Origin: GCA-003244245 sp050699515
GTDB lineage: Bacteria > Actinomycetota > Actinomycetes > Mycobacteriales > Pseudonocardiaceae
Assembly (NCBI GenBank): GCA_050699515.1
Contig: JBOHFF010000134.1
Span: 20,310-84,309 of the forward strand
Direction of reading: 5' to 3'
Length of the DNA: 64,000 nt
Below, piece by piece: positions 43,615 through 52,558 of this stretch (the stretch's first letter is position 1; each line of letters starts with the position of its first letter). The translations under genes were made by a program, and so were the position numbers. A model generated the notes under the pieces. It ran no database searches and was not told where the DNA came from. It worked only from the letters and a program-made list of their open reading frames with translations.

Positions 43615-44655
43615 TCAGGGTGAGCCGGTGTTGAGGTAAGCGCAGGCGCGTGCGTCGAGTTCGACGGTCGCCGGGACACCGCGACGGCCGAAGGCCGACA
43701 GCGCGGCGCGCATGTCAACTACGGTCTGGCGGGCGCGTGCGGAGTGAATGCCGTCCATGGCGTCCAGCGCGGTGGACCAGGTCGAGCATGCCTGGTCGAT
43801 CTCACCTCGGCGCGCGTGCACGGCGCCGAGGTGTCCGAGGGTCAGGGCATGGGTGCGGGTGAACGTCGCTGCCTTGCGGGTGCGCGCGCTGCGGCGGAAC
43901 TCTTCAAGTGCGCCGGAGAGGTCTCCGGTGTGGCGCAGTGTGAGGGCAGTCTGGTGAGCAAGGCTTGCCTCGCCGAAGAAGAACACCCGCGAGGGCTCAT
44001 CATCGCCGGTGGTCGCTGAGGTCAAGTCGTCTTCCGCGCTGATCAGCGCCTCGGCGGCGGCCTTCTTGTGTCCTGCCGCCCCGAGTGCCCGAGCGTGGAC
44101 GACGCCGAACAGTGCGCGTTCCCGCGAGCTGGCCATCTGGTACCGCTTGCCCTCCATCGACGCGGTGGCCAGCTCCAACCCCTGCCGGAACTGACCTAAG
44201 TCCACAGCCTGATGGGCCATCGCCCGAAGGACATGACCCGCCATGGGTGGGTCATCGGCCTCCGCGGCGAGCTTGACCGCTATCGAGAAGTAGCGCTGGG
44301 CGATGGAGTGCTCCGCGTTATCGAAGGCCATCCAACCCGAAAGATAGGCGAGCTCGCTGGCCACGGAGAACATATCCTTGCGCACCCCCTCATCGAGATA
44401 GCTTCCCCGCAGGTAAGTCACGACATCCGAGGTCAGGTACTGGACGAGCGCCGTGCGGGCGTGCCCGCCTCCGCGCCGCTGATCGACCCGCGAGAAGATC
44501 GACGTCATCTCGCGAACAGCCTCAAGATCACCACGGCCGACCCCCCGGGCGCGGGCGGTACCGCGCGCCGCCATCTGCCTCCACCATGGTTTGTCAGGCA
44601 CCGCGAGCGCCGCCACGCAGTACGTAGCGGCGGCAAGAACAAGCCTGCGTTCCAT
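43615..44655 (-). CDS. TPR-type regulator-like protein lacking the N-terminal helix-turn-helix
   Basis: A 346-residue helical-repeat protein (FSVASELAYLSGWMAFDNAE, GLELATASMEGKRYQMASS, RTHALTLGHLGAVHARRGEI) identical in layout to the sensor domain of XRE/TPR regulators. It starts MERRLVLAAATYCVAALAV, where full-length relatives have about 80 more residues containing the DNA-binding domain. In frame upstream there is a TAG at about 44685 after only ten codons. It is therefore either N-terminally truncated or a DNA-binding-free relative. It is divergent from the hydrolase gene. Confidence 0.65.
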   Translation of the reverse strand: MERRLVLAAATYCVAALAVPDKPWWRQMAARGTARARGVGRGDLEAVREMTSIFSRVDQRRGGGHARTALVQYLTSDVVTYLRGSYLDEGVRKDMFSVASELAYLSGWMAFDNAEHSIAQRYFSIAVKLAAEADDPPMAGHVLRAMAHQAVDLGQFRQGLELATASMEGKRYQMASSRERALFGVVHARALGAAGHKKAAAEALISAEDDLTSATTGDDEPSRVFFFGEASLAHQTALTLRHTGDLSGALEEFRRSARTRKAATFTRTHALTLGHLGAVHARRGEIDQACSTWSTALDAMDGIHSARARQTVVDMRAALSAFGRRGVPATVELDARACAYLNTGSP

Positions 44656-44778
44656 GTCAACGTCGACTTTCCCGGCCCGGAAGCGCTAGCGGATCACCGG
44701 GGAGCGCGGCCGGAACGTGTGGCTCGTAGGGTGGCTGAGAACACGGTGACAAGTTGATGATGCCGAAAAGGAGCTTCC

Positions 44779-45597
44779 GTGTCGGCGCAGACTGCCATCA
44801 CGACCTTTCCTAGCCCCGACGGTCTGCATCTGGTGGGCGCTCTCGTCCTCCCAGATGGTGCTGGTCGAGCGGCTGTCCTGGTGCATGGCGGGGGTGTGAC
44901 ACGGGAGGAGGGTGGCTTCTTTGCGCGGCTGGCGACGGGGTTGGCCGGCGCCGACATCGCATCGCTGCGTTTTGATTTGCGCGGTCACGGGGACAGCGAA
45001 GGGCGTCAGGAGGATCTCACGATCGCCGGTATCCTCGCCGATATCCGCGCAGCCATCGGCCTCATCCGGTCCCAGGTCGGTGTCGACCGTGTTGCCTTGC
45101 TCGGCACCAGCTTTAGCGGCGGCATCTGCGGCTACTACGCCACCCGGCATCGGGCTGAGCTGGCCAGCCTGGTCATGCTCAACCCGTTACTCGACTACAA
45201 AAAGCGCTTTATCGACGACAAACCCTACTGGAACAACGGGCACATCAGTAAGGAGGCCGGGCTCGAACTGCTGAAACACGGTTACCTCGCTCATTCGCCG
45301 ACTTTTAGGCTCGGCCGGTCACTGCTGAATGAGGTCTTCTACCTCCAGCCACACACCGTGCTCCGGGATATTCACGCTCCGACACTCATCGTGCACGGTA
45401 CTAAGGACACGTTCATCCCGGTGGAGTCATCCCGCCGGGCGCTTCAGCAGCTGACGGCCGAGCACAGGCTTATTGAGGTCGCGGGCGCTCAACATGGCTT
45501 CGCTGTACACGATGATCCGGGCTACGTCAATCCGCAGACTCAGCAGTGGCAAGCCGAGGTTATTGGTGTCGTGGTGGACTGGATCAGTTGCCACTGA
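44779..45597 (+). CDS. Alpha/beta hydrolase
   Basis: A 272-residue cytoplasmic serine hydrolase. The oxyanion region is AVLVHGGGVTREEGG, the nucleophile is in LLGTSFSGGICG, the acid in VHGTKDTFIPV and the histidine in AGAQHGFAVHD. RFDLRGHGDS is the usual strand-turn. The order resembles acyl-CoA- or ester-cleaving enzymes. GTG start with AAAAGGAG six bases upstream. Its end overlaps the 3' end of the XRE pseudogene by 14 bp in convergent orientation. Confidence 0.88.
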   Translation: MSAQTAITTFPSPDGLHLVGALVLPDGAGRAAVLVHGGGVTREEGGFFARLATGLAGADIASLRFDLRGHGDSEGRQEDLTIAGILADIRAAIGLIRSQVGVDRVALLGTSFSGGICGYYATRHRAELASLVMLNPLLDYKKRFIDDKPYWNNGHISKEAGLELLKHGYLAHSPTFRLGRSLLNEVFYLQPHTVLRDIHAPTLIVHGTKDTFIPVESSRRALQQLTAEHRLIEVAGAQHGFAVHDDPGYVNPQTQQWQAEVIGVVVDWISCH

Positions 45598-46838
45598 GCG
45601 ACAACACGGCCTCACGCAGCTCGTACACCGCCGGTTGCGAGGACCACGGCGCGAGAAGCATGCAGACGCGTTTGAGTTCGTGAACCGTGCGCAAAGAACA
45701 TGTTTCAACAGCGACCGCTAGGGCCTCGCGTCCCACCGCAGCGGCATTGTCTGGCTCAGCGGCGTGTGCCAAAGCGCCCGCCATCAGCGAGAGGAAGTAG
45801 CCCCGGTCACGGCGAGAGATCCGCTCATCGTCCAAGTGCTCACGGTACAACTGGGCCGCTTGTCCTGGCCGCCCCGCTTCGCAGTAACAGATAGCGGTCT
45901 GCATCGTCAGCAGAGCACGGTCGTAATGACAGCCGAACGTGCTCATGCTCGCTTCAGCAGCAGTGAAGTTTTCCCAAGCTTCGTTGAGTTTAGCGTCAAC
46001 AGCCGCAGCGGATTCACCAGTCATCGCCAGACCACGGGCCTCTTGTTGAGCCACCTCAGCCAGCACCGGCGACGGTAACTGCCACGGACCGTCATGGGCT
46101 GCCTGCGCAAGAGTCAACATGCGCAGGCCATCGCGCTCGTCCCAGGCTGCCTGACTCTTCTTGAGCAGAATATATCCTTGCATGGGCCGGTCACAGGCCT
46201 CCTGAGCCCACTCCATGGCACGGTCCCGCCAGTGGCCCGCCAGACGTGGCTGACGGGCGTCGCGGTAAAGCCAGCCAACAAATTCAGCGGCTTGGGCACC
46301 GACAGTTAACAGCTCACGCCGAACATCCGCCTTTACCTCTCGAGCACAAAGCTCAATAGCGGCGACAATACCGAGCCCAATCGGAAGCGCTTGCACTGGC
46401 CCATGCGCCCCATCGTTCGCAGCGCAGCTGTCCATCTGCTTTTTAAAGTAACCCACAACCTCGATATCGAAATAGTGCCGAGCGTCGTCAAAGGCCGCTC
46501 TGAGGTGCCGCAGCTCGTCGAATCCGAGTGCTGGAAAGACGACACTGTGCTGGGGGAAGTCCTGGGTATGCAGCGGTGCCGTCTCCCCGGTGATCGGTCC
46601 AGACGCTGAGGCCGCACCCTCCGGTTCGGCGGGTTCATCCAGCAGTTCGGCCAGTTCCTGATCCGAGATACCCAGGGCACGCGCGAGTTTCGGCCGGACC
46701 CAGGGTTGCGGACACCGCTCGCCGCGTTCCCAGCGCTGGACCGTGGAGCGCTCCACCCCCACCACTTCGGCCAGCCGTTCCTGACTGAAACCAGCCGCCC
46801 TTGCGCATGCGGACCAGCCACTGCCGCTTGCCTGCTAT
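45584..46838 (-). pseudogene. XRE/TPR regulator with disrupted helix-turn-helix
   Basis: The paralogue at 47352-48722 starts ATG-GCA-GGC-AAG and reads MAGKRQWLVSMRKAAGFSQE. Here the matching start codon is ATA (46836-46838), and one extra base in the run CCC at 46798-46800 shifts the frame within the first helix. The rest is in frame: GVERSTVQRWERGERCPQPW (helix 3 on) and the complete TPR-like domain ending YELREAVLSLSGN. A GTG-start product from 46765 of 393 residues remains possible, but it would lack helices 1-2 and so probably cannot bind DNA normally. Confidence 0.8.
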
Positions 46839-46903
46839 GCCGCCACCCCCTCACAGGGCATATCAGATAGTACTCGCTGCCCGCCGAGAGACATTGATGA
46901 CAA

Positions 46904-47314
46904 CTAGAATTCGCGTTTATCTTCGAGGAATTCGACCAGGATTCCACTCGGGTCTTTGATGAAGAAATAAGTCACACCGGTCCTTCCATGCCGTATTTCG
47001 ATGTTCTTCGAGATGCCACGATTCTCGATGAAATTCTTAGCTTCATGGACCGAGTCTACCCTGAGGGCAAAGTGTTTGACGCCGATCCGGGAAAGATCTG
47101 TCATCAGTGATGATGCGGTCTCGGGCGCAGGTATCTGATCCCGATACCAGAAGATTTCGAGGTAGTTCTCGCCTAGCTTGAGATGTGCGATCTCCAGCTC
47201 CCCATCTGGGGATTTCCAGTGCAACACGACCCTGAACCCGAACTGTTCGTAGAACACTAGGGACTCTGCCATGTCGATCGCGCTGATGGCGGTGTGATGA
47301 ATCGTGAAATTCAC
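46904..47314 (-). CDS. VOC-family (glyoxalase/dioxygenase fold) protein
   Basis: A 136-residue protein made of two beta-alpha-beta3 units: FTIHHTAISAIDMAESLVFY and GVKHFALRVDSVHEAKNF. Candidate metal ligands are His (IHHTAIS), Glu/His in HLKLGENYLEIF, and the final Glu of GILVEFLE. GGAGGAG six bases upstream decides for the GTG at 47314. Base composition is clearly lower in GC than the flanks, suggesting recent transfer. It lies between the two XRE/TPR paralogues, on the same strand. Confidence 0.85.
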   Translation of the reverse strand: MNFTIHHTAISAIDMAESLVFYEQFGFRVVLHWKSPDGELEIAHLKLGENYLEIFWYRDQIPAPETASSLMTDLSRIGVKHFALRVDSVHEAKNFIENRGISKNIEIRHGRTGVTYFFIKDPSGILVEFLEDKREF

Positions 47315-47351
47315 TGGCAACTCCTCCGTATCCCGGCCGGTGCGGGCACTA

Positions 47352-48722
47352 CTACGCCGCTAGAACCCCCCGTAGCCGTTCCAGGAAGTCGCCTACTGCT
47401 GGGACCGACGCGTGCGGCTGCATCTGCTTGTAGAGATCACGGATGCACTCGAGACCGCGGGTCGAGGCCAGTCTTTCCGCCAGGTGTAGCGCTGCCAGCC
47501 CTCGGTCCACGGCGGCGTCGAAGTCACGCTGTTTACCGGGCCGAGTGAGCGCATCAGCGAGGTGAGTCAGGTAAATCTGCCGATCCCGCGCGAAAGAGTC
47601 GTCGAATATAGCGATCCCCTCGTCGAGTAGTGCTGTGGCCCGCGCAGGCTGACCCAGTTGCAGTAGGCAGTCGCCCGCACCGGCCGTGATCTCCGCTGGA
47701 GTCACCCAGTACAACCAGCTTGGATCGTTATCCGGCCCAAAATGCTCGACTTGGGTGTGCGCCTTCCCGACAGCGGCCATGCAAGCCGCTCCGTCTCGCA
47801 GGGTGGCCAGCGCGTAGGCATTCCGAATGTGCAATTCGGCCAGCAGCCGCGGTGTCTCCCAGCCCCGGATTCCGGCTAGGGCAGTCTCAATGAGCGTGAC
47901 AGCTTCGGCTGGCCGACCGTGCCGGGCAGCCTGATCCGCCATGCACCCGAGGATGTGGGCACCGAGCGGCCGGTCGTTGGCGCTGTGTGCCGCGCGTAAG
48001 CCAGCGACGTGGTAGCGCTGCCCCAGTTCAGGTTGGCCCGCATCGTGAGCGGCCCAGCCACTCAGTTGGCCAAGCTCGGCCAATGCGATGTGCAGCCTTC
48101 GGCCGGTGTGTTCACCGTAGGACGCCTGATCGAGCAGTTCCGCAACCCAACTGAAAACTAGCTGCGCCAGCGAGAGCACAGTGCCACCACCCGCCGCGTC
48201 ATCCATCGCCCGCAACGTAGCGATCATGGCTGGTAGCTGATCAGTCAGCGCCGCTGATACCCGGCCGCCCGAAAGCCCGGCCATCAGTGGCTCCGGATCA
48301 CGGACCAGCCACTGATGCGCGGGAGCCGTCAGGGCCGTACCGATCAGGAGCGTGAATCCTCGACGGTTCACTGGGCTACAACCTTTGAGCGCGACCGACG
48401 CCGTGACCGTGCCCTGCTGATTCCAGGATGCAGAAAGCACCGGGTCAAAGCCAGCTTCGTCGACCGACTCTTCCGGCATGCTCGATCCAGCACACGGTTC
48501 GGTATGGAAGCCAGTGGATTCCCCCAGCAGTTCGGCCAGTTCTTGATCCGAGATACCCAGGGCACGCGCGAGTTTCGGCCGGGCCCAGGGTTGCGGACAC
48601 CTTTCGCCGCGTTCCCAGCGCTGGACCGTGGAGCGCTCCACCCCCACCACTTCGGCCAACCGTTCCTGACTGAAACCAGCCGCCTTGCGCATGCTGACCA
48701 GCCACTGTCGCTTGCCTGCCAT
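47352..48722 (-). CDS. XRE-family regulator with TPR-like domain
   Basis: A 456-residue regulator: helix-turn-helix KAAGFSQERLAEVVGVERST then VQRWERGERCPQPWARPKLA in the first 60 residues, a Ser/Gly linker, a hydrophobic segment (NRRGFTLLIGTALTAPAHQW), and TPR-like helices (GQLSGWAAHDAGQPELGQRY, HIRNAYALATLRDGAACM). It is the intact twin of the pseudogene at 45584-46838, with near-identical DNA over the first 60 codons and upstream. It starts ATG at 48722. The VOC gene lies 37 bp downstream and may be its partner or target. Confidence 0.88.
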   Translation of the reverse strand: MAGKRQWLVSMRKAAGFSQERLAEVVGVERSTVQRWERGERCPQPWARPKLARALGISDQELAELLGESTGFHTEPCAGSSMPEESVDEAGFDPVLSASWNQQGTVTASVALKGCSPVNRRGFTLLIGTALTAPAHQWLVRDPEPLMAGLSGGRVSAALTDQLPAMIATLRAMDDAAGGGTVLSLAQLVFSWVAELLDQASYGEHTGRRLHIALAELGQLSGWAAHDAGQPELGQRYHVAGLRAAHSANDRPLGAHILGCMADQAARHGRPAEAVTLIETALAGIRGWETPRLLAELHIRNAYALATLRDGAACMAAVGKAHTQVEHFGPDNDPSWLYWVTPAEITAGAGDCLLQLGQPARATALLDEGIAIFDDSFARDRQIYLTHLADALTRPGKQRDFDAAVDRGLAALHLAERLASTRGLECIRDLYKQMQPHASVPAVGDFLERLRGVLAA

Positions 48723-48732
48723 GCCGCCACCC

Positions 48733-48759
48733 CCTCACAGGATGTATCGGACAGTACCC
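48733..48759 (-). promoter_or_regulatory. Conserved upstream box shared by the two XRE/TPR paralogues
   Basis: Upstream of both paralogues the minus strand reads GTACTxTCxGATAxxxCCTG followed by TGAGG. The other copy is at about 46850-46876. Conservation of this non-coding stretch in two diverged copies marks a promoter core or autoregulatory operator. GATACAT could be the -10 hexamer. Confidence 0.5.
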
Positions 48760-48948
48760 ACTGGGCACAGAAGCCGGTTCTGCTGTTCTGCCTCAGCACT
48801 GCCGCTGATCGGAGCTGTTCTGGACGATCTTCCTCGGGTTGGCTTTCGCTAGATCCCGGGGCCGGGACGCAACGCTGACACTGCTGCGTGTCTCCGACAG
48901 ACCTCGCCCCGAGTCGAAGGAGAACCAGGCCAGTCGGAGGTAGGACCC

Positions 48949-49062
48949 ATGGAAGGACGGCACCAGCAAATGAATTGGGGCTCGCCCCCGGTGGAGCCCA
49001 CGCGCACGCCATCGGCATCACCGCTGATCACCGGCTGTATGGCCGTGGGGACCGCTCAGTGA
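48949..49062 (+). CDS. 37-residue peptide gene, first in a coupled small-gene cluster
   Basis: GGAGG lies eight bases upstream of the ATG, a strong ribosome-binding site in a region with no larger gene. The peptide begins MEGRHQQMNWGSPPVEPT and ends ITGCMAVGTAQ, with one Cys. Its TGA overlaps the GTG of the next gene (GTGA). It could be a leader peptide that couples translation, or a precursor. No function is assigned. Confidence 0.5.
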   Translation: MEGRHQQMNWGSPPVEPTRTPSASPLITGCMAVGTAQ

Positions 49063-49298
49063 GCGTGCGAGCGCAAAGGGCCTATGACCGCTGGCGCGAC
49101 GCGAACGGGACCCACGTTCCCCTAGGCGCCCAGGTAAAACAGACCGAGGTCGATGCCCGCAAGGGGGCACTGCGCTCGCGGCTGCACGTCTGTGGTCAGG
49201 TGATCGGTCGGGGCACTACCCGCCTCGTCGTACTCTTCGAGGGCGAGGACCACACGGTCAGCATCCGGCCGCACCTAGTCCGGGTGATCCCGGGATGA
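49059..49298 (+). CDS. Small hypothetical beta-rich protein
   Basis: A 79-residue protein from the GTG at 49059: a basic helix (SVRAQRAYDRWRDANG) followed by alternating strands (VKQTEVDARKGALRSRLHV, GRGTTRLVVLFEGEDHTVSI, RPHLVRVIPG) reminiscent of a small SH3/KOW-like barrel. The frame stays open upstream to 48888, but that part has no conserved look. The stop overlaps the next gene (ATGA). Confidence 0.55.
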   Translation: MSVRAQRAYDRWRDANGTHVPLGAQVKQTEVDARKGALRSRLHVCGQVIGRGTTRLVVLFEGEDHTVSIRPHLVRVIPG

Positions 49299-49594
49299 TC
49301 ACTGTTGCCGAGGGACCCGAGCTGCGAGCCGCGAAACGGTTGCTCGACCTCGCCAAGAACCAGGGCTTCGCCTTCCAGCGAGTCGCGCCTGGCCCGGATG
49401 GGCCGCTGTTCGCCCGGCGGGACACACTCGAACATCGCGACGAAATCTACCTCGGCGGGTTCAGCGACTCCTGCCACGCCACCCGAGCCCGCCGCTCCTC
49501 CCTCATCGTGCCCGGCGGACTGCCGATCACCGCCCGCGTGACCGGCGACGCACTCACCGTCCTACACACAGTGCTCAGTGACTGGGATACCTAA
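49295..49594 (+). CDS. Small hypothetical protein
   Basis: A 99-residue protein (MITVAEGPELRAAKRLLDLA ... SDSCHATRARRSSLIVPGG ... LTVLHTVLSDWDT). Its start overlaps the stop of the preceding gene, so the cluster is translated as a unit. The N-terminal helix plus antiparallel strands give no match to a family I know. A 54-residue frame overlaps its 3' end. Confidence 0.6.
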   Translation: MITVAEGPELRAAKRLLDLAKNQGFAFQRVAPGPDGPLFARRDTLEHRDEIYLGGFSDSCHATRARRSSLIVPGGLPITARVTGDALTVLHTVLSDWDT

Positions 49595-49742
49595 CCCCGA
49601 CACAGATGACGACCACAACGACGAGACGGGAGCGATCGTCCGCGTGGACGAACCCACCCGCTGTCTCCCCGTACCCGGAACAAGAGGCACGCTGGGTATC
49701 CCGTCAAGGCCCGTGGAAAAGCGGCTGTTTCCGGCGTGGTGA
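49578..49742 (+). CDS. Possible small acidic-to-basic peptide gene
   Basis: A 54-codon frame from a GTG that overlaps the preceding gene by 17 bp: it begins MTGIPNPDTDDDHNDETGAI and ends RPVEKRLFPAW. The Asp-rich start is unusual. No separate ribosome-binding site is evident, so it depends on coupling to the gene before it. It may be real, but this is the weakest of the four. Confidence 0.33.
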   Translation: MTGIPNPDTDDDHNDETGAIVRVDEPTRCLPVPGTRGTLGIPSRPVEKRLFPAW

Positions 49743-49977
49743 GTGCTGGTCTGCCTCATCAGGCTTGTCTGCCTTCTCGCAGCTCAGGGGCAGGGAGAAC
49801 ACGCTCGAATGCCGCCTGCAGCTCCAGTGACATTTACTCCGCGTGCGCGGCCGAGCGAGCACAGTAGGACGAGCCCCTTCCCGTGCTCAGCCGTGCCTGG
49901 GAATGAAACGAGGTGACACAGGGAGGTGGCGGCGAGCAGGATCTGGCGTGAACGACGGCTGATCTGGGGGGCTGCTC

Positions 49978-51399
49978 ATGGTGCTGCGACGGCGTCGGCT
50001 GCTCGTACTGTTAAGTCTCACCTTGGCGCTCCTTTTGGCCGCCTGCACCACCTCAGGACCGAGTCAGGTGACCGGGGATGCCGCCGCTGCAGGCTTCGAC
50101 GGCAGCGGCCGGATCGTGATCCGGAACGCCTCGCTGGTGCTCACCATGGATCCGAAACTCGGCGAGGGACCGATCGGGCGACTCGAGGACGCGGATGTGC
50201 TGATCGACCGGGACCGGATCGCCGCGGTCGGCAAGAACCTGCCGACCGGCGACGCACAAGTGCTTGACGGGCACGGCAAGATCGTCCTGCCAGGGTTCGT
50301 GGATGTGCACAACCATCTGTGGCAGGCACTGATCCGGGGTTGTGCGACAGACAAGGACCTCCAAGGCTGGCTCAGTGGCTGCGTGCTGCCGCTGTATGGG
50401 CCGTCGATCTCCGGCACGGACGCCTACGCGGGTGCGCGGCTGGCCACTCTGGGAGTGATCTCCAGTGGGGTCACCACGGTCACCGACTGGTCGCATGCGT
50501 TCAATACGGATTTCGCCCGCGGCAATCTCCGCGCGCTGGAGGACTCCCGGTTACGGTTCGTGTTCGCCTATGCGGCCAACCGGCAGCCCGAGACGCTGGC
50601 CGAAATCCGCCGGGTCAAGCGGGAGTCGATCGACCCGAATCCGCTGGCGCACCTGCAGGTAGCCGTGCATCCGACGACCGCGAACTACGAGAACACGGTG
50701 GCCGCGCAACGCTTGGCCGAAGAGCTCGGCGTCGCGCTCAACGTCCACCTGCACGAGTCGCCGGCCGATCCGGCAACCGGACAGCTGGACACCCTGCGCC
50801 GGGCAGGGGCCCTGCGACCTGGCCTGCTGACGAATCATGCGGTCCAGATGACCGACGCCGAGCTGGCCGAGCTGGCCGCGCAGGACGTCCGGGTCGCGCA
50901 CAACCCGCTGTCGAACATGCGGTTGGCGTCCGGGATCGCGCGGGTACCGGATATGCGGGCGCGCAACATCAAGGTCGGGCTCGGTCTGGACGGCGGGACC
51001 AACGACAGCAGCGACATGTTCGCCGACATGAAGGCCGCGGTCGGCCTGCAGCGCGCGCTGTCACACGATCCTGCGCGCTTCCCGACCCCGCCGGACGCGC
51101 TGCGAATGGCCACCTTGGGCGGCGCGGAAGTGCTCGGTCTCGACAGCGAGGTCGGCTCCCTCACCCCGGGCAAGAAAGCCGACCTATTGCTGATCAACCC
51201 GGCCGCGGTCGATTTCGCGCCAGAGCTCGATTGGATCAGCCAGCTGGTCTTCAACGCCCAGCCCGCCAATGTCGAATGGGTCTTCGTCGCCGGCCGCGCC
51301 CTCAAACGCGATGGCCGCATCGTCGGCGACCAGATCCAGGTGATCGCTGACGCGCAGGTGGCTTCGGACAGGGTCCAGAAACTTCTGGAGCGAGGGTAG
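49978..51399 (+). CDS. Exported lipoprotein amidohydrolase (ATZ/TRZ-like)
   Basis: A 473-residue enzyme. The N-terminus is a lipoprotein signal: RRRR basic start, a hydrophobic core and the lipobox LLAAC, so the protein should be anchored outside the membrane. The catalytic domain has VDVHNHLW (H-x-H metal ligands), NVHLHES (His), TNHAVQM (His) and LGLDGGTNDSS (Asp), in the order of the ATZ/TRZ chlorohydrolase/deaminase branch. Export of such an enzyme is unusual. Likely substrates are N-containing heterocycles or nucleobase-like compounds, which cannot be decided here. Confidence 0.85.
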   Translation: MVLRRRRLLVLLSLTLALLLAACTTSGPSQVTGDAAAAGFDGSGRIVIRNASLVLTMDPKLGEGPIGRLEDADVLIDRDRIAAVGKNLPTGDAQVLDGHGKIVLPGFVDVHNHLWQALIRGCATDKDLQGWLSGCVLPLYGPSISGTDAYAGARLATLGVISSGVTTVTDWSHAFNTDFARGNLRALEDSRLRFVFAYAANRQPETLAEIRRVKRESIDPNPLAHLQVAVHPTTANYENTVAAQRLAEELGVALNVHLHESPADPATGQLDTLRRAGALRPGLLTNHAVQMTDAELAELAAQDVRVAHNPLSNMRLASGIARVPDMRARNIKVGLGLDGGTNDSSDMFADMKAAVGLQRALSHDPARFPTPPDALRMATLGGAEVLGLDSEVGSLTPGKKADLLLINPAAVDFAPELDWISQLVFNAQPANVEWVFVAGRALKRDGRIVGDQIQVIADAQVASDRVQKLLERG

Positions 51400-51716
51400 A
51401 TAGGGCCAGGGCGTAGCGACCGTGCCGGCTTCCCGTACCGGCTGCGGGTGGGATGTTGGGGCCGATGCGGATCCACCGTGGTCGGCGATCCAGGAGGTCA
51501 GCGAGACGACAAGGCCAGCGCGCGCTTTGTTGGTCGGGATGGTGTCAACGACACGCCACGCTCCACGGGGAGCCAACTCGATCACGGAAAGTGGACCAAA
51601 TCCAGTTTTCGGCTGCCATTGATAGAGCATGCGCAGCTGTTGGTAGGCACGTCGAGACGAGGTAGAGCCGATCTCTTCGAGGGCGTGGCGCCCGCACTGA
51701 CGGCAGCGTCGAAGAC
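51400..51716 (-). pseudogene. Possible gene remnant antisense to the amidohydrolase end
   Basis: One minus-strand frame reads like protein (CRQCGRHALEEIGSTSSRRA, QQLRMLYQWQPKTGFGPLSV, IELAPRGAWRVVDTIPTNKA) with a CxxC pair. It has no start codon with a ribosome-binding site and runs without a stop into sequence antisense to the amidohydrolase gene. It may be the middle of a decayed gene. Nothing else is visible in the 349-bp gap 51400-51748. Confidence 0.3.
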
Positions 51717-51748
51717 CGGCCTTAACGTAGGAACCAGCGGAGGCATCG

Positions 51749-52303
51749 CTATTTGCGGTTCACGAAGCTTCCGAGTGCGTCGAGGTACTGCCGAGGTGAT
51801 GGCGTTGCATACACCACTGGGTCTTGCCGGTAGACCGGGGCCGATAAGGGACACGTTTCGCGTGCCTCGATCTTGGTCTGGCCGACCTTGGCGCTGGTGC
51901 GCGCCTCATAAACCGTGACGGTGTAGTCCGCAGCCCGCAGCGTCGCCGACTTTCCGAAGGGATACTGGCACACCAGGCCCAAGTTAATGCCAGCGCCGTC
52001 ACTCTCGGTGCACGCCACCAGTTGGACGGCTGCCGGGTCCTGAGGGTTCCAGGCCGGGCCGAGTTCGCTCAATCTCGGATTCTCCAACATATCGTCGACC
52101 GCACCCTGTGGACGAACGATGAGAATCGGGTGCGGGGGCGCGCCGGCGTACGGAGCCGCGGTGGTGGAGTGGCGGCCGCCGCACAGGGCAACCAGGTCGG
52201 AGACCTTGGTGACCGACCCATCGATCGGCTTGCTGCCGCAGCCAGCCAGCCCGGCGAACAGCAGCGCTGCGAACCCCACGTGAGTGACAGACCGAACCTG
52301 CAT
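51749..52303 (-). CDS. Secreted lipoprotein of unknown function
   Basis: A 184-residue protein with a type II signal peptide: MQVRSVTHVGFAALLFAGLAGC, lipobox AGLAGC. The mature part has four further Cys (ALCGG, VACTES, LVCQY and ETCPL), likely forming disulfides outside the cell, resembling DUF3558-type actinobacterial lipoproteins. The ATG at 52303 is preferred because GAGG lies six bases upstream; an ATG four codons earlier has no such site. Confidence 0.75.
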   Translation of the reverse strand: MQVRSVTHVGFAALLFAGLAGCGSKPIDGSVTKVSDLVALCGGRHSTTAAPYAGAPPHPILIVRPQGAVDDMLENPRLSELGPAWNPQDPAAVQLVACTESDGAGINLGLVCQYPFGKSATLRAADYTVTVYEARTSAKVGQTKIEARETCPLSAPVYRQDPVVYATPSPRQYLDALGSFVNRK

Positions 52304-52472
52304 TGCTGACCTCATCGCTGCGCCGGATCGCGGACCAACCCGGTGGGAGGATCCGGGATCTCGCCGTGGAACGTCACGTCGTAGATTCGGGCCAACCGCC
52401 CGTGGCGATCACCCCAGCGGCCTAGATCGCCAGGGTTGCACCCGATAGGTCATATAGTCAACAAAGCGGCAT

Positions 52473-52507
52473 CACCGCGCGGCCGGCCGTAGGTTGGCCG
52501 CGCGGTG
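52473..52507 (-). terminator. Strong hairpin terminator after mutM
   Basis: CACCGCGCGGCC (52473-52484) pairs perfectly with GGCCGCGCGGTG (52496-52507) around an 11-base loop, a 12-bp GC-only stem just downstream of mutM. There is no T-tract, as is common for actinobacterial terminators. It probably ends the rsmD-to-mutM transcript. Confidence 0.65.
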
Positions 52508-52558
52508 CCGACCTCGTAGGCGGACAGCGCGGAAGGTGCGACAGCGCCGGAAATGCGC

